From Komagataeibacter xylinus (GTDB lineage Bacteria > Pseudomonadota > Alphaproteobacteria > Acetobacterales > Acetobacteraceae), in the NCBI RefSeq assembly GCF_031081985.1, contig NZ_JARWSK010000007.1:1-64000 (forward strand): a DNA stretch of 64,000 nt, in the 5' to 3' direction. Below, one piece after another: positions 1-8,359 of the stretch; the first letter of the stretch is position 1, and each line of letters opens with the position of its first letter. Under the pieces are notes generated by a model. The model had not been told where the DNA came from and did not search any database. It was given only the letters and a program-made list of their open reading frames with translations. Both the position numbers and the translations under genes were made by a program.

Positions 1-119
1 TTGAGCTGCTCGACCGAGAGGTTGCGCATGTCGTGCGGCCACTGCACCCGGTCAAGCTGGGCGTAGCGCCCAAGGGTCGGAATCGCGGGTTTGGTCTGAT
101 CCATGATGTTCGCGTCCAT
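1..119 (-). CDS. dxs: 1-deoxy-D-xylulose-5-phosphate synthase, N-terminal fragment
   Basis: Only the first 39 codons lie in the window; the gene continues past the left edge. Dxs condenses pyruvate and glyceraldehyde 3-phosphate to DXP, the first step of the MEP isoprenoid pathway, using thiamine diphosphate. The visible peptide contains the string GRYAQLDRVQWPHDMRNL followed by SVEQL, which matches the family's conserved N-terminal pattern of LLDRI..P.DLR.L....L. Two in-frame ATGs are possible, at 119 and 104; neither has a clear ribosome binding site. It is divergent from hpnH, a hopanoid gene, and dxs is often found in hopanoid clusters of acetic acid bacteria because it feeds the same pathway. 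The call rests on a short peptide plus context. Confidence 0.75.
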   Translation of the reverse strand, partial: MDANIMDQTKPAIPTLGRYAQLDRVQWPHDMRNLSVEQL

Positions 120-351
120 TGTTCTGTGTCGGCCCTTGCCCATATGGGAGGAACCGACCCGGTTTTCGGTTAGGCCCCACGCCCCGGAAAAGGGCCGGGC
201 AGGGCTGCCCCGGCGGCGATGAATGGCGGCTCATGGCAAAAAGACCATGGCGACCTTAGCGTAATCGCGATGTGTTACTCCGGTTAGGCATGCAAATACA
301 GTCTCTAATTCCCCGACTGTTGTTAATTGGCCACACTGAAGGCAATAGCAA

Positions 352-381
352 TTGAATACAGGATGGTTTCTGTCCTATACC
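352..381 (+). promoter_or_regulatory. possible sigma-70 promoter in the dxs-hpnH intergenic region
   Basis: The 430-base stretch 120-549 between the divergent dxs and hpnH genes has no credible gene. Within it, TTGAAT at 352-357 and TATACC at 376-381 are separated by 18 bp, pointing toward hpnH about 170 bases upstream of its start. This is a consensus-like match only. I see nothing else recognisable in the stretch. Confidence 0.3.
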
Positions 382-549
382 CTCGCGAAAGGCTTCATGT
401 GTCGTACAAGTTCGCATTCTCGGCATGCTCTGTGTGCACGGCTGGGTGATGTTGGGCTTGTTTTCTTGTAGGTGGATGTGTCCATAGTCCGACCTACCAG
501 ACTTGAAATATGAGACCGGCGGTTGGGCCGGTGCAGGAGCAGAGGTTTC

Positions 550-1731
550 ATGGCCGTTCCTATTATGCAGGCAGTCCGCGTCGGCGCCTATGTTGTCAAG
601 CAGCATGTCACGCGGCGTAAACGTTATCCGCTCGTGCTTATGCTCGAGCCCTTGTTCCGCTGTAACCTGGCCTGCGCCGGGTGCGGCAAGATTGATTACC
701 CCGCGCAGATCCTCAACCAGCGCCTGAGCGTGCAGGAATGCCTTGATGCGGATACCGAGGCCGGTGCGCCCGTTATCGCCGTGGCCGGTGGCGAGCCGCT
801 GCTGCACAAGGAAATGCCCGAGATCATCCGCGGACTGATCGCGCGCAAGAAGTACGTATATCTGTGCACGAACGCCCTTCTCCTTGAAAAGAAGATGGAC
901 GATTACGAGCCGAATCCGTTCTTCTCGTGGGATGTGCATCTTGATGGCGACCCGCAGATGCACGATGCCTCCGTCTGCCAGGACGGTGTGTACGAGCGCG
1001 CCGTGTCCGCGATCAAGAAGGCGAAGGCGCGCGGCTTCCGCGTGTCGATCAACTGCACCCTGTTCGATGGGGCCGACCCCAAGCGCGTCGCCACCTTCTT
1101 TGATGAAGTGATGGCCATGGGCGTGGACGGCATCATGACCGCGCCGGGCTATGCCTATGAGCGTGCGCCTGATCAGGAGCACTTCCTCAACCGGCAGAAG
1201 ACCAAGCAGCTCTTCCGCGACATCTTCCGCCTTGGCAAGGGCAAGAAGTGGCGCTTCACGCAGTCGCCGCTGTTCCTGAACTTCCTGGCGGGCAACGAGC
1301 AGTATCACTGCACGCCGTGGGGCAAGCCGCTGCGCAACCCGTTTGGCTGGCAGCGCCCGTGCTACCTGCTGGGTGAAGGCTACGCCAAGAGCTTCAACGA
1401 GCTCATGACTGATACCGACTGGGATGCCTACGGCACCGGCAATTACGAAAAATGCGCCGACTGCATGGTCCATTCGGGCTACGAGTCGACCGCGGTGATG
1501 GATGCGGTCCGCAGGCCGTGGCACATTGCCAAGGTTGCCCTGTTCGGGCCCGAGACGGAAAAGCCGATGGCGCCGGAAATCCCGCTCGACCACCAGCGCC
1601 CGGCGGAATACGTGTTTACCCAGCACGTCGATGCCAAGATGGCCGAGCTGGCCGCGCGCAAGAAGCCTGCGGCCCCGCCGCGCGTGAAGAAGGTCGCGGC
1701 CCCGGCCGAGACGGCAGACGCCGCCGACTGA
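550..1731 (+). CDS. hpnH: adenosyl-hopene transferase HpnH (radical SAM)
   Basis: Radical SAM enzyme of 393 aa that adds a 5'-deoxyadenosyl group to diploptene, the first step in making C35 extended hopanoids (membrane pentacyclic lipids). The CX3CX2C cluster-binding motif is at residues 38-45 (CNLACAGC), followed by the GGEPLL motif. A cysteine-containing C-terminal segment (CADCMVHSGYE) resembles the family's C-terminal region. The ATG at 550 is chosen because GCAGGAGCAGAGG lies just upstream and the protein then starts MAVPIMQ, as in other HpnH proteins; an ATG at 523 would add nine unconserved residues. The C-terminal tail is rich in Lys, Ala and Pro. It is divergent from dxs and ends with a strong terminator. 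Confidence 0.95.
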   Translation: MAVPIMQAVRVGAYVVKQHVTRRKRYPLVLMLEPLFRCNLACAGCGKIDYPAQILNQRLSVQECLDADTEAGAPVIAVAGGEPLLHKEMPEIIRGLIARKKYVYLCTNALLLEKKMDDYEPNPFFSWDVHLDGDPQMHDASVCQDGVYERAVSAIKKAKARGFRVSINCTLFDGADPKRVATFFDEVMAMGVDGIMTAPGYAYERAPDQEHFLNRQKTKQLFRDIFRLGKGKKWRFTQSPLFLNFLAGNEQYHCTPWGKPLRNPFGWQRPCYLLGEGYAKSFNELMTDTDWDAYGTGNYEKCADCMVHSGYESTAVMDAVRRPWHIAKVALFGPETEKPMAPEIPLDHQRPAEYVFTQHVDAKMAELAARKKPAAPPRVKKVAAPAETADAAD

Positions 1732-1770
1732 TTACGCAGTCCGGCATCATATCGACCGGATGGTTAAGGG

Positions 1771-1800
1771 AAGGCGGGGCATTTGCTCCGCCTTTTCTTT
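1771..1800 (+). terminator. rho-independent terminator of hpnH
   Basis: AAGGCGGGGC pairs with GCTCCGCCTT (10 bp with one G-T wobble) around a short loop, followed directly by a T-rich run. It lies 39 bases after the hpnH stop. Confidence 0.8.
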
Positions 1801-1862
1801 TGCGCGCGGGCCGAGGGCAAAATATGCCCGCCTGAGTGAATATGCTGTAAGAGCGTGGGATC

Positions 1863-3152
1863 ATGCTTGTCTCCCTGATTGTCATATTGTGCCTCGTTCT
1901 GCTCAACGGGCTTTTTGCCATGGGCGAACTGGCGCTGATTTCCGCCCGCCGGGCGCGGCTTGCCATTCTTGCGCGTGATGGCACCAAGGGGGCGGACCGC
2001 GCGCTGAAACTGGCAGGCGACCCGCAGAGTTTTCTGCCCACCGTCCAGATCGGCATGACGCTGGTCTCGATTCTCGAGGGCACGTTTGGCGGCAACAGCA
2101 TCGAGGCCGGAGTCAGCCGGTGGCTTTCGCACATTGCGGCCCTGCGTTCGATTGCCGATGAACTGGCCATGTTCCTTGTGGTCAGCGCCATTACGGCGGT
2201 CATGCTGGTGCTGGGCGAACTGGTGCCCAAGCAGATCGCGCTGCGCCAGCCGGAACTGATTGCCGCCCGCCTGTCGCTGCTGCTGGAGTGGATGGCGTGG
2301 CTCACGCGCCCTATCGTCTGGCTGCTTGGCCGTTCATCGGAACTGGTGCTCAGGATGATGGGCATTGGCAATGCCATCCGCCAGTCGGTCTCGGTGGAGG
2401 AACTGCGCGCCTATATTGCCGAGGGCGCGCAGGCGGGCGTGCTGGAGCAGGAGGAGCGCGACATGATCGAGCGCCTGCTGCGCCTGGCCGAGCGCCCGGT
2501 CCGCGCCATCATGACGCCGCGCACCGAACTGTGCTGGGTGGAGCGCCATGTGCCGCGCGCGCAACTGCTGCAGGTGCTGCGCTCGACCACCTATTCGCGC
2601 ATCGTGGTGTGTGAAGGCGGCGTGGATAACCCGGTGGGCGTGATTCTGGCCAAGGACATGCTCGACCGGTTCCTTGATGGAAAGAGCCCCTCGGTCGAGA
2701 TCGGGCTGCGCCACCCCATCTCGGTGCCAGATACGCTCTCCGCCTTTGACATGCTCGAGCGCATGCGGGCTTCCCCGCTGGGCATGGCGCTGGTGCTTGA
2801 TGAATATGGCTCGTTTGAGGGAATCGTCACTTCATCCGACCTGTTTGGCGCGATCGTGGGCGAGCAGCACGAACCGGGCAGTACCCCGCCGCAGCGCCTG
2901 GCGCATGACAATGTGCTGGTGCTTGATGGCGCCATGCCCGCCGATGAGGTCAAGGACCGGCTTGGCCTGTCCGACCTGCCAGCCGAGGGCAGCTACCACA
3001 CGCTGGCAGGCCTTGTGCTGGCGCTATTGCGCCGCGTGCCCGCCAAGGGGGACAAGGTGGTGTTCTCGGGCTGGCTGTTCGAGGTGCTGGAAATGGAAGG
3101 CCGCCGCGTCGTGCGCGTGCAGGCCAGCCGCCAGCTTCTGGCTGAGAACTGA
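1863..3152 (+). CDS. CNNM/CBS-domain membrane protein (hemolysin C/CorC-YtfL family)
   Basis: Protein of 429 aa with the architecture of the CorC/HlyC/CNNM family, implicated in Mg2+/Co2+ efflux or metal tolerance. The N-terminal CNNM membrane domain (about residues 1-190) has the GELVPK motif at about 119-124. Two CBS domains follow; the first starts near IMTPRTEL (about 214) and the second covers the SPLGMALVLDEYGSFEG region. A C-terminal CorC_HlyC domain ends with the typical GDKVVFSGWLFEVLEME segment. The ATG at 1863 gives a hydrophobic N-terminus. It is probably a single-gene unit, convergent with the lytic transglycosylase gene. The older hemolysin label is historical and not supported as a function. 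Confidence 0.88.
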   Translation: MLVSLIVILCLVLLNGLFAMGELALISARRARLAILARDGTKGADRALKLAGDPQSFLPTVQIGMTLVSILEGTFGGNSIEAGVSRWLSHIAALRSIADELAMFLVVSAITAVMLVLGELVPKQIALRQPELIAARLSLLLEWMAWLTRPIVWLLGRSSELVLRMMGIGNAIRQSVSVEELRAYIAEGAQAGVLEQEERDMIERLLRLAERPVRAIMTPRTELCWVERHVPRAQLLQVLRSTTYSRIVVCEGGVDNPVGVILAKDMLDRFLDGKSPSVEIGLRHPISVPDTLSAFDMLERMRASPLGMALVLDEYGSFEGIVTSSDLFGAIVGEQHEPGSTPPQRLAHDNVLVLDGAMPADEVKDRLGLSDLPAEGSYHTLAGLVLALLRRVPAKGDKVVFSGWLFEVLEMEGRRVVRVQASRQLLAEN

Positions 3153-3177
3153 TGCAGCCTGCCTGAACATAAAGGCG

Positions 3178-3240
3178 TTTCTGGGTGCCGCCTTTTTTCA
3201 AAAAGGCGGCCTTCTTTGAAGCTTTTTGAAAAAAGCTTCA
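3178..3240 (+). repeat. nested-palindrome intergenic element, copy A
   Basis: Left end GTTTCTGGGTG, then hairpin 1 (GCCGCCTTTTTT / AAAAAGGCGGC, 3187-3210) and hairpin 2 (GAAGCTTTTT / AAAAAGCTTC, 3218-3239). The right inverted end present in full copies is missing here. It lies 25 bases after the stop of the CNNM gene, between convergent genes, and probably acts as a bidirectional terminator. Confidence 0.85.
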
Positions 3241-3312
3241 TGATTGCTGCGTGTTTCCCGGGCTGACTTTTCAAACATTCTCCGAGAGGGCACCCTGAAA
3301 CTCTTATCCTGA

Positions 3313-3348
3313 AGCAATTCCACTGAACCCTGACGCAGTGCAATTGCT
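3313..3348. repeat. imperfect palindrome, unrelated to the nested element
   Basis: AGCAATTCCACTG (3313-3325) pairs with CAGTGCAATTGCT (3336-3348) with one mismatch around a 10-base loop. It resembles palindromes containing AGAGCAATT that are scattered between genes of many alphaproteobacteria. I cannot tell whether other copies exist outside the window; I see no second copy in it. Confidence 0.6.
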
Positions 3349-3375
3349 CTAACTCATTGTTTATCGGGCATCGTT

Positions 3376-3403
3376 ACCAGTTCGAATGTATCCATTCAAA
3401 CTG
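3376..3403 (-). terminator. hairpin 3' of slt
   Basis: CCAGTTCGAATG and CATTCAAACTGG pair with one mismatch around a TATC loop, 8 bases after the slt stop on the minus strand. There is no T run, so termination is uncertain; it could also protect the mRNA 3' end. Confidence 0.4.
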
Positions 3404-3411
3404 GATCTGGC

Positions 3412-5388
3412 TTAGTGGATGGTGTGGCCCGCCATGGCGATCTCGGCGCCAAAGCCGGGCCATTCATCGTGTGCCAGCGTCTCGAGCGAGGGGGTCGCAA
3501 GGCCCAGCCGGTCGGCATAGATCCACAGATAGGTGAAGGCCCGGCGCACATACTCGCGTGTTTCGCCATTGGGCAGGCTCTCGATATAGAGCAGCGGATC
3601 GTCATCCTCATTCATCATGGCACTATGGCGCGAGATGGCGACCGGACCGGCATTATAGCTGGCCAGCACGCGGATCATGTCGCCACCGGCAGGCACATGC
3701 GACCCGCCTGCCTGGGCGGAAATCTGGGCGAGATAAAGCACGAAGCGCTGCCCGATATCGAGGTTGGTGGCGGGATCATGCAGGTCGGCGGGGTGGCGGA
3801 TGAAGCGGTCCTTTTCATGGGCGATGAAACCGGCAGTCATCGGCATAAGCTGCATCAGCCCGTGCGCTCCGGAGCCGGAAACGATATTGGGGTCGAAATT
3901 CGATTCCAGCCGGGTCAGCGCATAAACGAGTGCCGGGTCCATGCGGAAGCCATGCTCGGGGTGGAGAGGTGGCAGCGGGTAGCGGGCCGCATGGGTGTTG
4001 TGCTCGCTCTCGTTGGTGTCGATGAGCATGAGCATCTGCGATGCCAGTTCCTTGAGGCCCATGGCGTCGGCCACCATCTGGGTGGAGTGGCACAGGGCGG
4101 CATCGTTCTGGATATCGGGCCACAGCCTGCGCAGCGCGGCTTCCGCACGTTCGCGCTCACCCACCTGCATCAGGGCAAACGCCCTGCGCCCGGCAGGGGT
4201 GGCGGCCACCGCCTCGATATCGATTTCACCCAATACCGGGCTGCCTGCATGGATGGTCTGCTGGGCTGCCGCCAGCGTCATGTCGGCATCGCTGCTGATG
4301 GTGTCGGGCGTGCGGGCCGACCGGCTGGCCGGTGCGGCCCGCAGGCCCAGGATCTGTGAGGCCAGAAGGCCATAGAACGTATGCGGCGCCGCCGCGGCCC
4401 GGTGCAGCCACGGCTGATAGGCCGCGACATCGCCCGTTGCCTGGTGCGCGCGGGCAGCCCAGTAGGCCGCGCCCGCGCGGATGCTGCCCGGTGTCAGGCT
4501 GGCGCGTGATGCCGCCTCGAACAGGGGTTTGGCCATGTCGGCGCGGCCCTGCCGCCAGGCGGCAAGACCGGCCACATAGCCTGCGAAGCCAAGCCGCTGG
4601 CCGGATTTTTCAAATGCATCGCGCGCAATCGACATGGCCAGCCGGTTTTCGCCGCTGCTGAACAGCGTCATGGCAATTTCGGCATGCAGATGAGCGGCAT
4701 ACAGGTCGTTTATGCCCGGCGTCGTGGCAATCAGGTGAAGGGCGCTGCGGGCCCCCTTCACGCCCTGGGCGGTACGCTCGCGCACGGCGCGGTCAAGCAT
4801 GGCGCTGCGCGTGAACACCCGCAGGGAGGGGTCATCCTCCTCCGGCAGGTGGATGTGCTGCGGCGAGCGGCTGCTGTCGAGCATGTCATGGCTGGGCGCG
4901 GGGGGAAGTGGCCCCCCACGGACCGGCGCGGGCATGGCGGCCAGCATGGAATAGATGGCGGGTGAATCCGCAAGGCCCGAGAAGGTGCGCAGCCACAGCC
5001 GCAACTGCCCCGCATTGGGGTGATAGGCCGGGTTGAGGTAGCGGGCGGCCAGGATGTCGCCCAGCAGGGTGTCATCATGGATGGCGGCAGTCTCGCGGAT
5101 GGCGGCATCGAACTTGCCATCGGCCTGCAGGCGCAGCACCCGGCGGATGTGGCTTACATCCTCGGGCGAGAGCGGGCGCGGCATCCCGGCGTTACCGTGC
5201 GCGTGCAGGCGCGGAAGGGCAAGCGCCGTTTCCTCGTTATGGTCGCCATGGCTGGCTGGATCATCGTCCAGCCGGCCTGGCGCCACTGTTTGGGCACGCA
5301 ACGGCGCAAACGCCGCTCCTGCCAGAAATGCGGCGCCAGCCAGAAAGGCTGCCACCGCGTGATGGGGGGTATTGATTGTCCCTCGCAT
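3412..5388 (-). CDS. soluble lytic murein transglycosylase (Slt type)
   Basis: Exported 658-aa enzyme predicted to cleave the MurNAc-GlcNAc bond of peptidoglycan in the periplasm, forming 1,6-anhydro ends. It starts with a Sec signal peptide (alanine-rich hydrophobic stretch ending near residue 32, LRAQ). A long alpha-superhelical region rich in TPR-like repeats follows. The C-terminal SLT domain begins around residue 485: catalytic Glu495 lies in TRLESNF, followed by GLMQLMP and the substrate-groove motif SYNAGP. Length and layout match Slt70. The start at 5388 gives an intact signal peptide, although no clear Shine-Dalgarno is visible. It is flanked by a glycosylase gene transcribed the same way and is convergent with the CNNM gene. 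Confidence 0.9.
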   Translation of the reverse strand: MRGTINTPHHAVAAFLAGAAFLAGAAFAPLRAQTVAPGRLDDDPASHGDHNEETALALPRLHAHGNAGMPRPLSPEDVSHIRRVLRLQADGKFDAAIRETAAIHDDTLLGDILAARYLNPAYHPNAGQLRLWLRTFSGLADSPAIYSMLAAMPAPVRGGPLPPAPSHDMLDSSRSPQHIHLPEEDDPSLRVFTRSAMLDRAVRERTAQGVKGARSALHLIATTPGINDLYAAHLHAEIAMTLFSSGENRLAMSIARDAFEKSGQRLGFAGYVAGLAAWRQGRADMAKPLFEAASRASLTPGSIRAGAAYWAARAHQATGDVAAYQPWLHRAAAAPHTFYGLLASQILGLRAAPASRSARTPDTISSDADMTLAAAQQTIHAGSPVLGEIDIEAVAATPAGRRAFALMQVGERERAEAALRRLWPDIQNDAALCHSTQMVADAMGLKELASQMLMLIDTNESEHNTHAARYPLPPLHPEHGFRMDPALVYALTRLESNFDPNIVSGSGAHGLMQLMPMTAGFIAHEKDRFIRHPADLHDPATNLDIGQRFVLYLAQISAQAGGSHVPAGGDMIRVLASYNAGPVAISRHSAMMNEDDDPLLYIESLPNGETREYVRRAFTYLWIYADRLGLATPSLETLAHDEWPGFGAEIAMAGHTIH

Positions 5389-5569
5389 GGCGAAGCGGAT
5401 GTAAGCCGTGCCTGCAAGGAAAGCAATAGCTAACGCAGATCAGGCCAGTAAATAAGTTTTCAGAACAGAACGGGGGAACTTATGTAAACACCGTGAAACA
5501 TATGCGCAAACTGGAATGAATAGCTGCTTTGCACAGGCTAATATGCCGGAATGATTATGTTAATACCCT

Positions 5570-6424
5570 TTATGATTTCAAGGGTATGTTTCCGATTGTT
5601 TCGCGTATGAGCAGCATGTCTTTCCATGCATCACGCCGCGCCGTGGCGCTGGCGCGCAACTGCAGCGGATGGCGCATGGCAAGGGCTGGCAGCGTGATGG
5701 CAGGCGCGCCATCGGGGCCGGTGGGCAGGGTGATGTCACGCCACCGGCCGCGCATGCGCGCCGCCGTGGTGTTCTGCCCCGTGATGAGGGAAACGGCGAG
5801 GTTGCCAAGCAGCACCACCCGCTCCGGCCGCGCAAGCACGATGGCGCGCTCGATGAAGGGCAGGCAGATCCGCGCTTCCGCCACCGAAGGCGGCCTGCCG
5901 CCGGGTGGCCGCCACGGAATGATGGGGGATGCGAGCAGCTCGGCGCGGTCGATGCCGATGCTGGCGAACATGGTCGTGACCAGCGCGCCGCCTTCCCCTG
6001 CGAAGGGGTGGCCGCTGCGGTCCTCATCCGCGTCCGGCGCCTCGCCAATCAGCATCAGCGGGGCCTGTTCGGGGCCTTCCACGCACACGCTGTGGGTGGC
6101 GGTGGCCCGCAGCCCGCATGGCTCGAAACCGCTTATGGCCGCCCGCAGCGCGGGCAGCGTATCCGCCGCCGCCGCTGCTGCGCAGGCGGCGGCTACCGCC
6201 TCGTCAATCAGCGTGGCGCGTGAGGGGGGGGCTGGCGGGCGGGGCCTGCGGGCGGGTTTTGGGTGTCCATTCCCCGCATCTGGCTGTATGGGGAGGGGCT
6301 GTGCCGCAAGGGCAGGGTTGCGTGGCGGCGTGGGAAGCGCAAGCCTGTCATGCGGGTCGGGGTCCAGCGCGTCATCCGCGCCCCACTCTACATAAAGGCG
6401 TAACAGGGACAGGGAATCAGTCAT
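5570..6424 (-). CDS. uracil-DNA glycosylase, family 4/5-like
   Basis: DNA-repair enzyme of 284 aa that removes uracil from DNA. The catalytic-site motif is GEAPDADEDRSGHPFAG, residues 127-143; the usual form is GEAPGADEDRxGxPFVG, so a Gly is replaced by Asp. The C-terminal HPLQL motif matches the HPxxL block of the family. The N-terminal 100 residues are a proline- and alanine-rich extension. The ATG at 6424 (MTDSLSLL) is preferred over an upstream in-frame start at 6511 because the upstream 29 residues look like non-coding sequence and would overlap the promoter region of the divergent TPR gene. Confidence 0.85.
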   Translation of the reverse strand: MTDSLSLLRLYVEWGADDALDPDPHDRLALPTPPRNPALAAQPLPIQPDAGNGHPKPARRPRPPAPPSRATLIDEAVAAACAAAAAADTLPALRAAISGFEPCGLRATATHSVCVEGPEQAPLMLIGEAPDADEDRSGHPFAGEGGALVTTMFASIGIDRAELLASPIIPWRPPGGRPPSVAEARICLPFIERAIVLARPERVVLLGNLAVSLITGQNTTAARMRGRWRDITLPTGPDGAPAITLPALAMRHPLQLRASATARRDAWKDMLLIRETIGNIPLKS

Positions 6425-6529
6425 CGGATGGATATACCCCGCACCGGCACGGGCCATGCAGCCGCGCGCCGTCCTGCCTCCCCGCTCAGGGTTTGGCAGC
6501 GGACGCCGCACGCGGTAGATTCTGGCGTC

Positions 6530-8359
6530 ATGCTCTTACCTCGTCTGTCACGCATGGTCGTGGCCTCCCTTGTTGTACCGCTCCTTGCCGGGATTCCCAA
6601 CCGTGAAATGCGGGCCGCCCCGCCGGTTGACCCCATCATCGCGGCGGGCAGGCAGGATCTGGCCACCAATCTGCTCGTTGGCAACGTGGCCGCGGCCGAG
6701 GGCGACAATGCCGAGGCCGCGCGGGCCTATGGCGTGGCGGCAGGGCTTGCACCCACCTTCCGGCTGTTTGGCGAGCGGGCGTTTTTCTACAGCATCCTCG
6801 CGGGCAGCCCGCAGGCTGCAGCCCTTGCCCACGCGCAGCCCTCCGGCGTGATGCCCGAACTGATCATGGGCAATGCCGCAGCCCTTGCGGGGCAGTGGGA
6901 TGAGGCGGCAACGCATTACCAGAACGCGCCCGCCGACCAGATCATGGGCCTGCTGCGCCCGCTGCTGCGCGGCTGGGCGCTGCAGGGCGCGGGCAAGACG
7001 GATGAGGCCCTCGCCGCCCTGGCGCCTGCCGAGGTCGATGCCCGGCTGGGCGGCTACTATACCCTGCACTCGGCCCTGATCGCCCAGCTTGGCGGTATGC
7101 AGATGCGTGCTGATACGCTGTTCCGCCAGGCGGCGGAAAAGGGCAGCGGCGACCTGTTCACCACCATCGTGATGGCGCGCTGGCTGGTCACCCAGGGGCA
7201 GGAGGCGGCGGCGCGCGACCTGATCAACCAGCGCATCGCGGCCATGCCGGTGCTGGAAACGGCACGCGGCAACATCATGGCCATGCTCCAGCACCCGGTG
7301 GTGAACCATGCCACCCAGGGGCTTGCACAGGCTTACGGGCTGGTGGCGCTGCTGATCGACCAGCAGCTTTATGCCCATGAGGGCGGGGATGAAGACCACG
7401 CGGGCGATGCCGCGATGGAAATCGGCACCCTGCGCGGCACCGAGCAGATGATGCTGCGCATGGCGCTCACCCTTGACCCTGCGGATTCGGAGGCGCGGCT
7501 GCTGCTCTCCTCCATGCTGCATGCCCGCAAGCAGGACCGGCAGGCGCGCGCCGCCTTTGATGGCGCCCCGGCCAGCGACCCGCTGCTGCCGGTCTACCGC
7601 GCCGAACAGGCTGATCTTGACGTGGTGCTCGGCCACAAGGAGCAGGCGGCGCAGGAACTGCGCGACCTGCTGCGCCAGGCCCCCGATGACCGCATGCTGT
7701 GGAGCAGCCTCGGCGATGCCCTGCTCGACCAGCAGAAATGGCCCGAAGCCCTTGATGCCTACCAGCATGCCACCGCACTGACCCCCCACCGGCTGGAAGG
7801 CGATGACTGGCGGCTGCTGTTTGGCCAGGCCATAGCGCAGGAGCGCCAGAACCACTGGCCGCAGGCGCGGGTGCTGTTGCAGCATGCCCTCCAGCTTGCG
7901 CCCAACGAGGCGGAACTGCTGAACTACCTTGGCTATTCCATGGTCGAGCACGGCGAAAACCCGGCCCTGGCCGAATCCTACCTGCGCCGCGCCCTCGCCC
8001 TTGCCCCGTCCGATAACCAGATCCGCGATAGCGTGGGCTGGGTGCTCATGCGGCTGGGCCATGTGGGGGAGGGCCTGCCGCTGCTTGAGCAGTCGGTCGA
8101 GCAGATGCCGCAGGACCCGGCTATCAATTATCACCTTGGCGTAGCGTACTGGATGGCGGGCCGCAGGCTGGAGGCGGTCAATGAATGGCAGAACGCCATC
8201 GCGTTCCAGCCCGACCCGATGGACCGCCGCAAGATCACGGCGGCGCTGGACTATGCCCATGCCTGGCAGGCCCACAGGCCCATGGCCGTGCCTGCCGACC
8301 TCAAACCGGTGGCAACGCCGCCTTCTTCCCCTTCCCAGCCAAATGGAACCCGTCACTGA
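6530..8359 (+). CDS. exported tetratricopeptide-repeat protein
   Basis: A 609-aa protein with an N-terminal signal-like segment (residues 1-25, hydrophobic VVASLVVPLLAG) and many TPR units. The clearest units are in the C-terminal half, for example LNYLGYSMVEHGENPALAE and INYHLGVAYWMAGRRLEA. TPR arrays mediate protein-protein contacts; the partner is unknown. The ATG at 6530 is chosen because it places the hydrophobic segment at the N-terminus; a start at 6428 would overlap the divergent glycosylase gene. Its stop overlaps the ispE start (TGATG), so the two are translationally coupled. A TPR gene directly before ispE is a common arrangement in alphaproteobacteria. Confidence 0.85.
   Translation: MLLPRLSRMVVASLVVPLLAGIPNREMRAAPPVDPIIAAGRQDLATNLLVGNVAAAEGDNAEAARAYGVAAGLAPTFRLFGERAFFYSILAGSPQAAALAHAQPSGVMPELIMGNAAALAGQWDEAATHYQNAPADQIMGLLRPLLRGWALQGAGKTDEALAALAPAEVDARLGGYYTLHSALIAQLGGMQMRADTLFRQAAEKGSGDLFTTIVMARWLVTQGQEAAARDLINQRIAAMPVLETARGNIMAMLQHPVVNHATQGLAQAYGLVALLIDQQLYAHEGGDEDHAGDAAMEIGTLRGTEQMMLRMALTLDPADSEARLLLSSMLHARKQDRQARAAFDGAPASDPLLPVYRAEQADLDVVLGHKEQAAQELRDLLRQAPDDRMLWSSLGDALLDQQKWPEALDAYQHATALTPHRLEGDDWRLLFGQAIAQERQNHWPQARVLLQHALQLAPNEAELLNYLGYSMVEHGENPALAESYLRRALALAPSDNQIRDSVGWVLMRLGHVGEGLPLLEQSVEQMPQDPAINYHLGVAYWMAGRRLEAVNEWQNAIAFQPDPMDRRKITAALDYAHAWQAHRPMAVPADLKPVATPPSSPSQPNGTRH

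Noticed and set aside
256-1626. 456-codon open frame on the minus strand opposite hpnH
   Set aside because: It is antisense to a clear radical SAM gene and has the Arg/His/Leu-rich composition typical of antisense frames in GC-rich DNA; no domain is visible.
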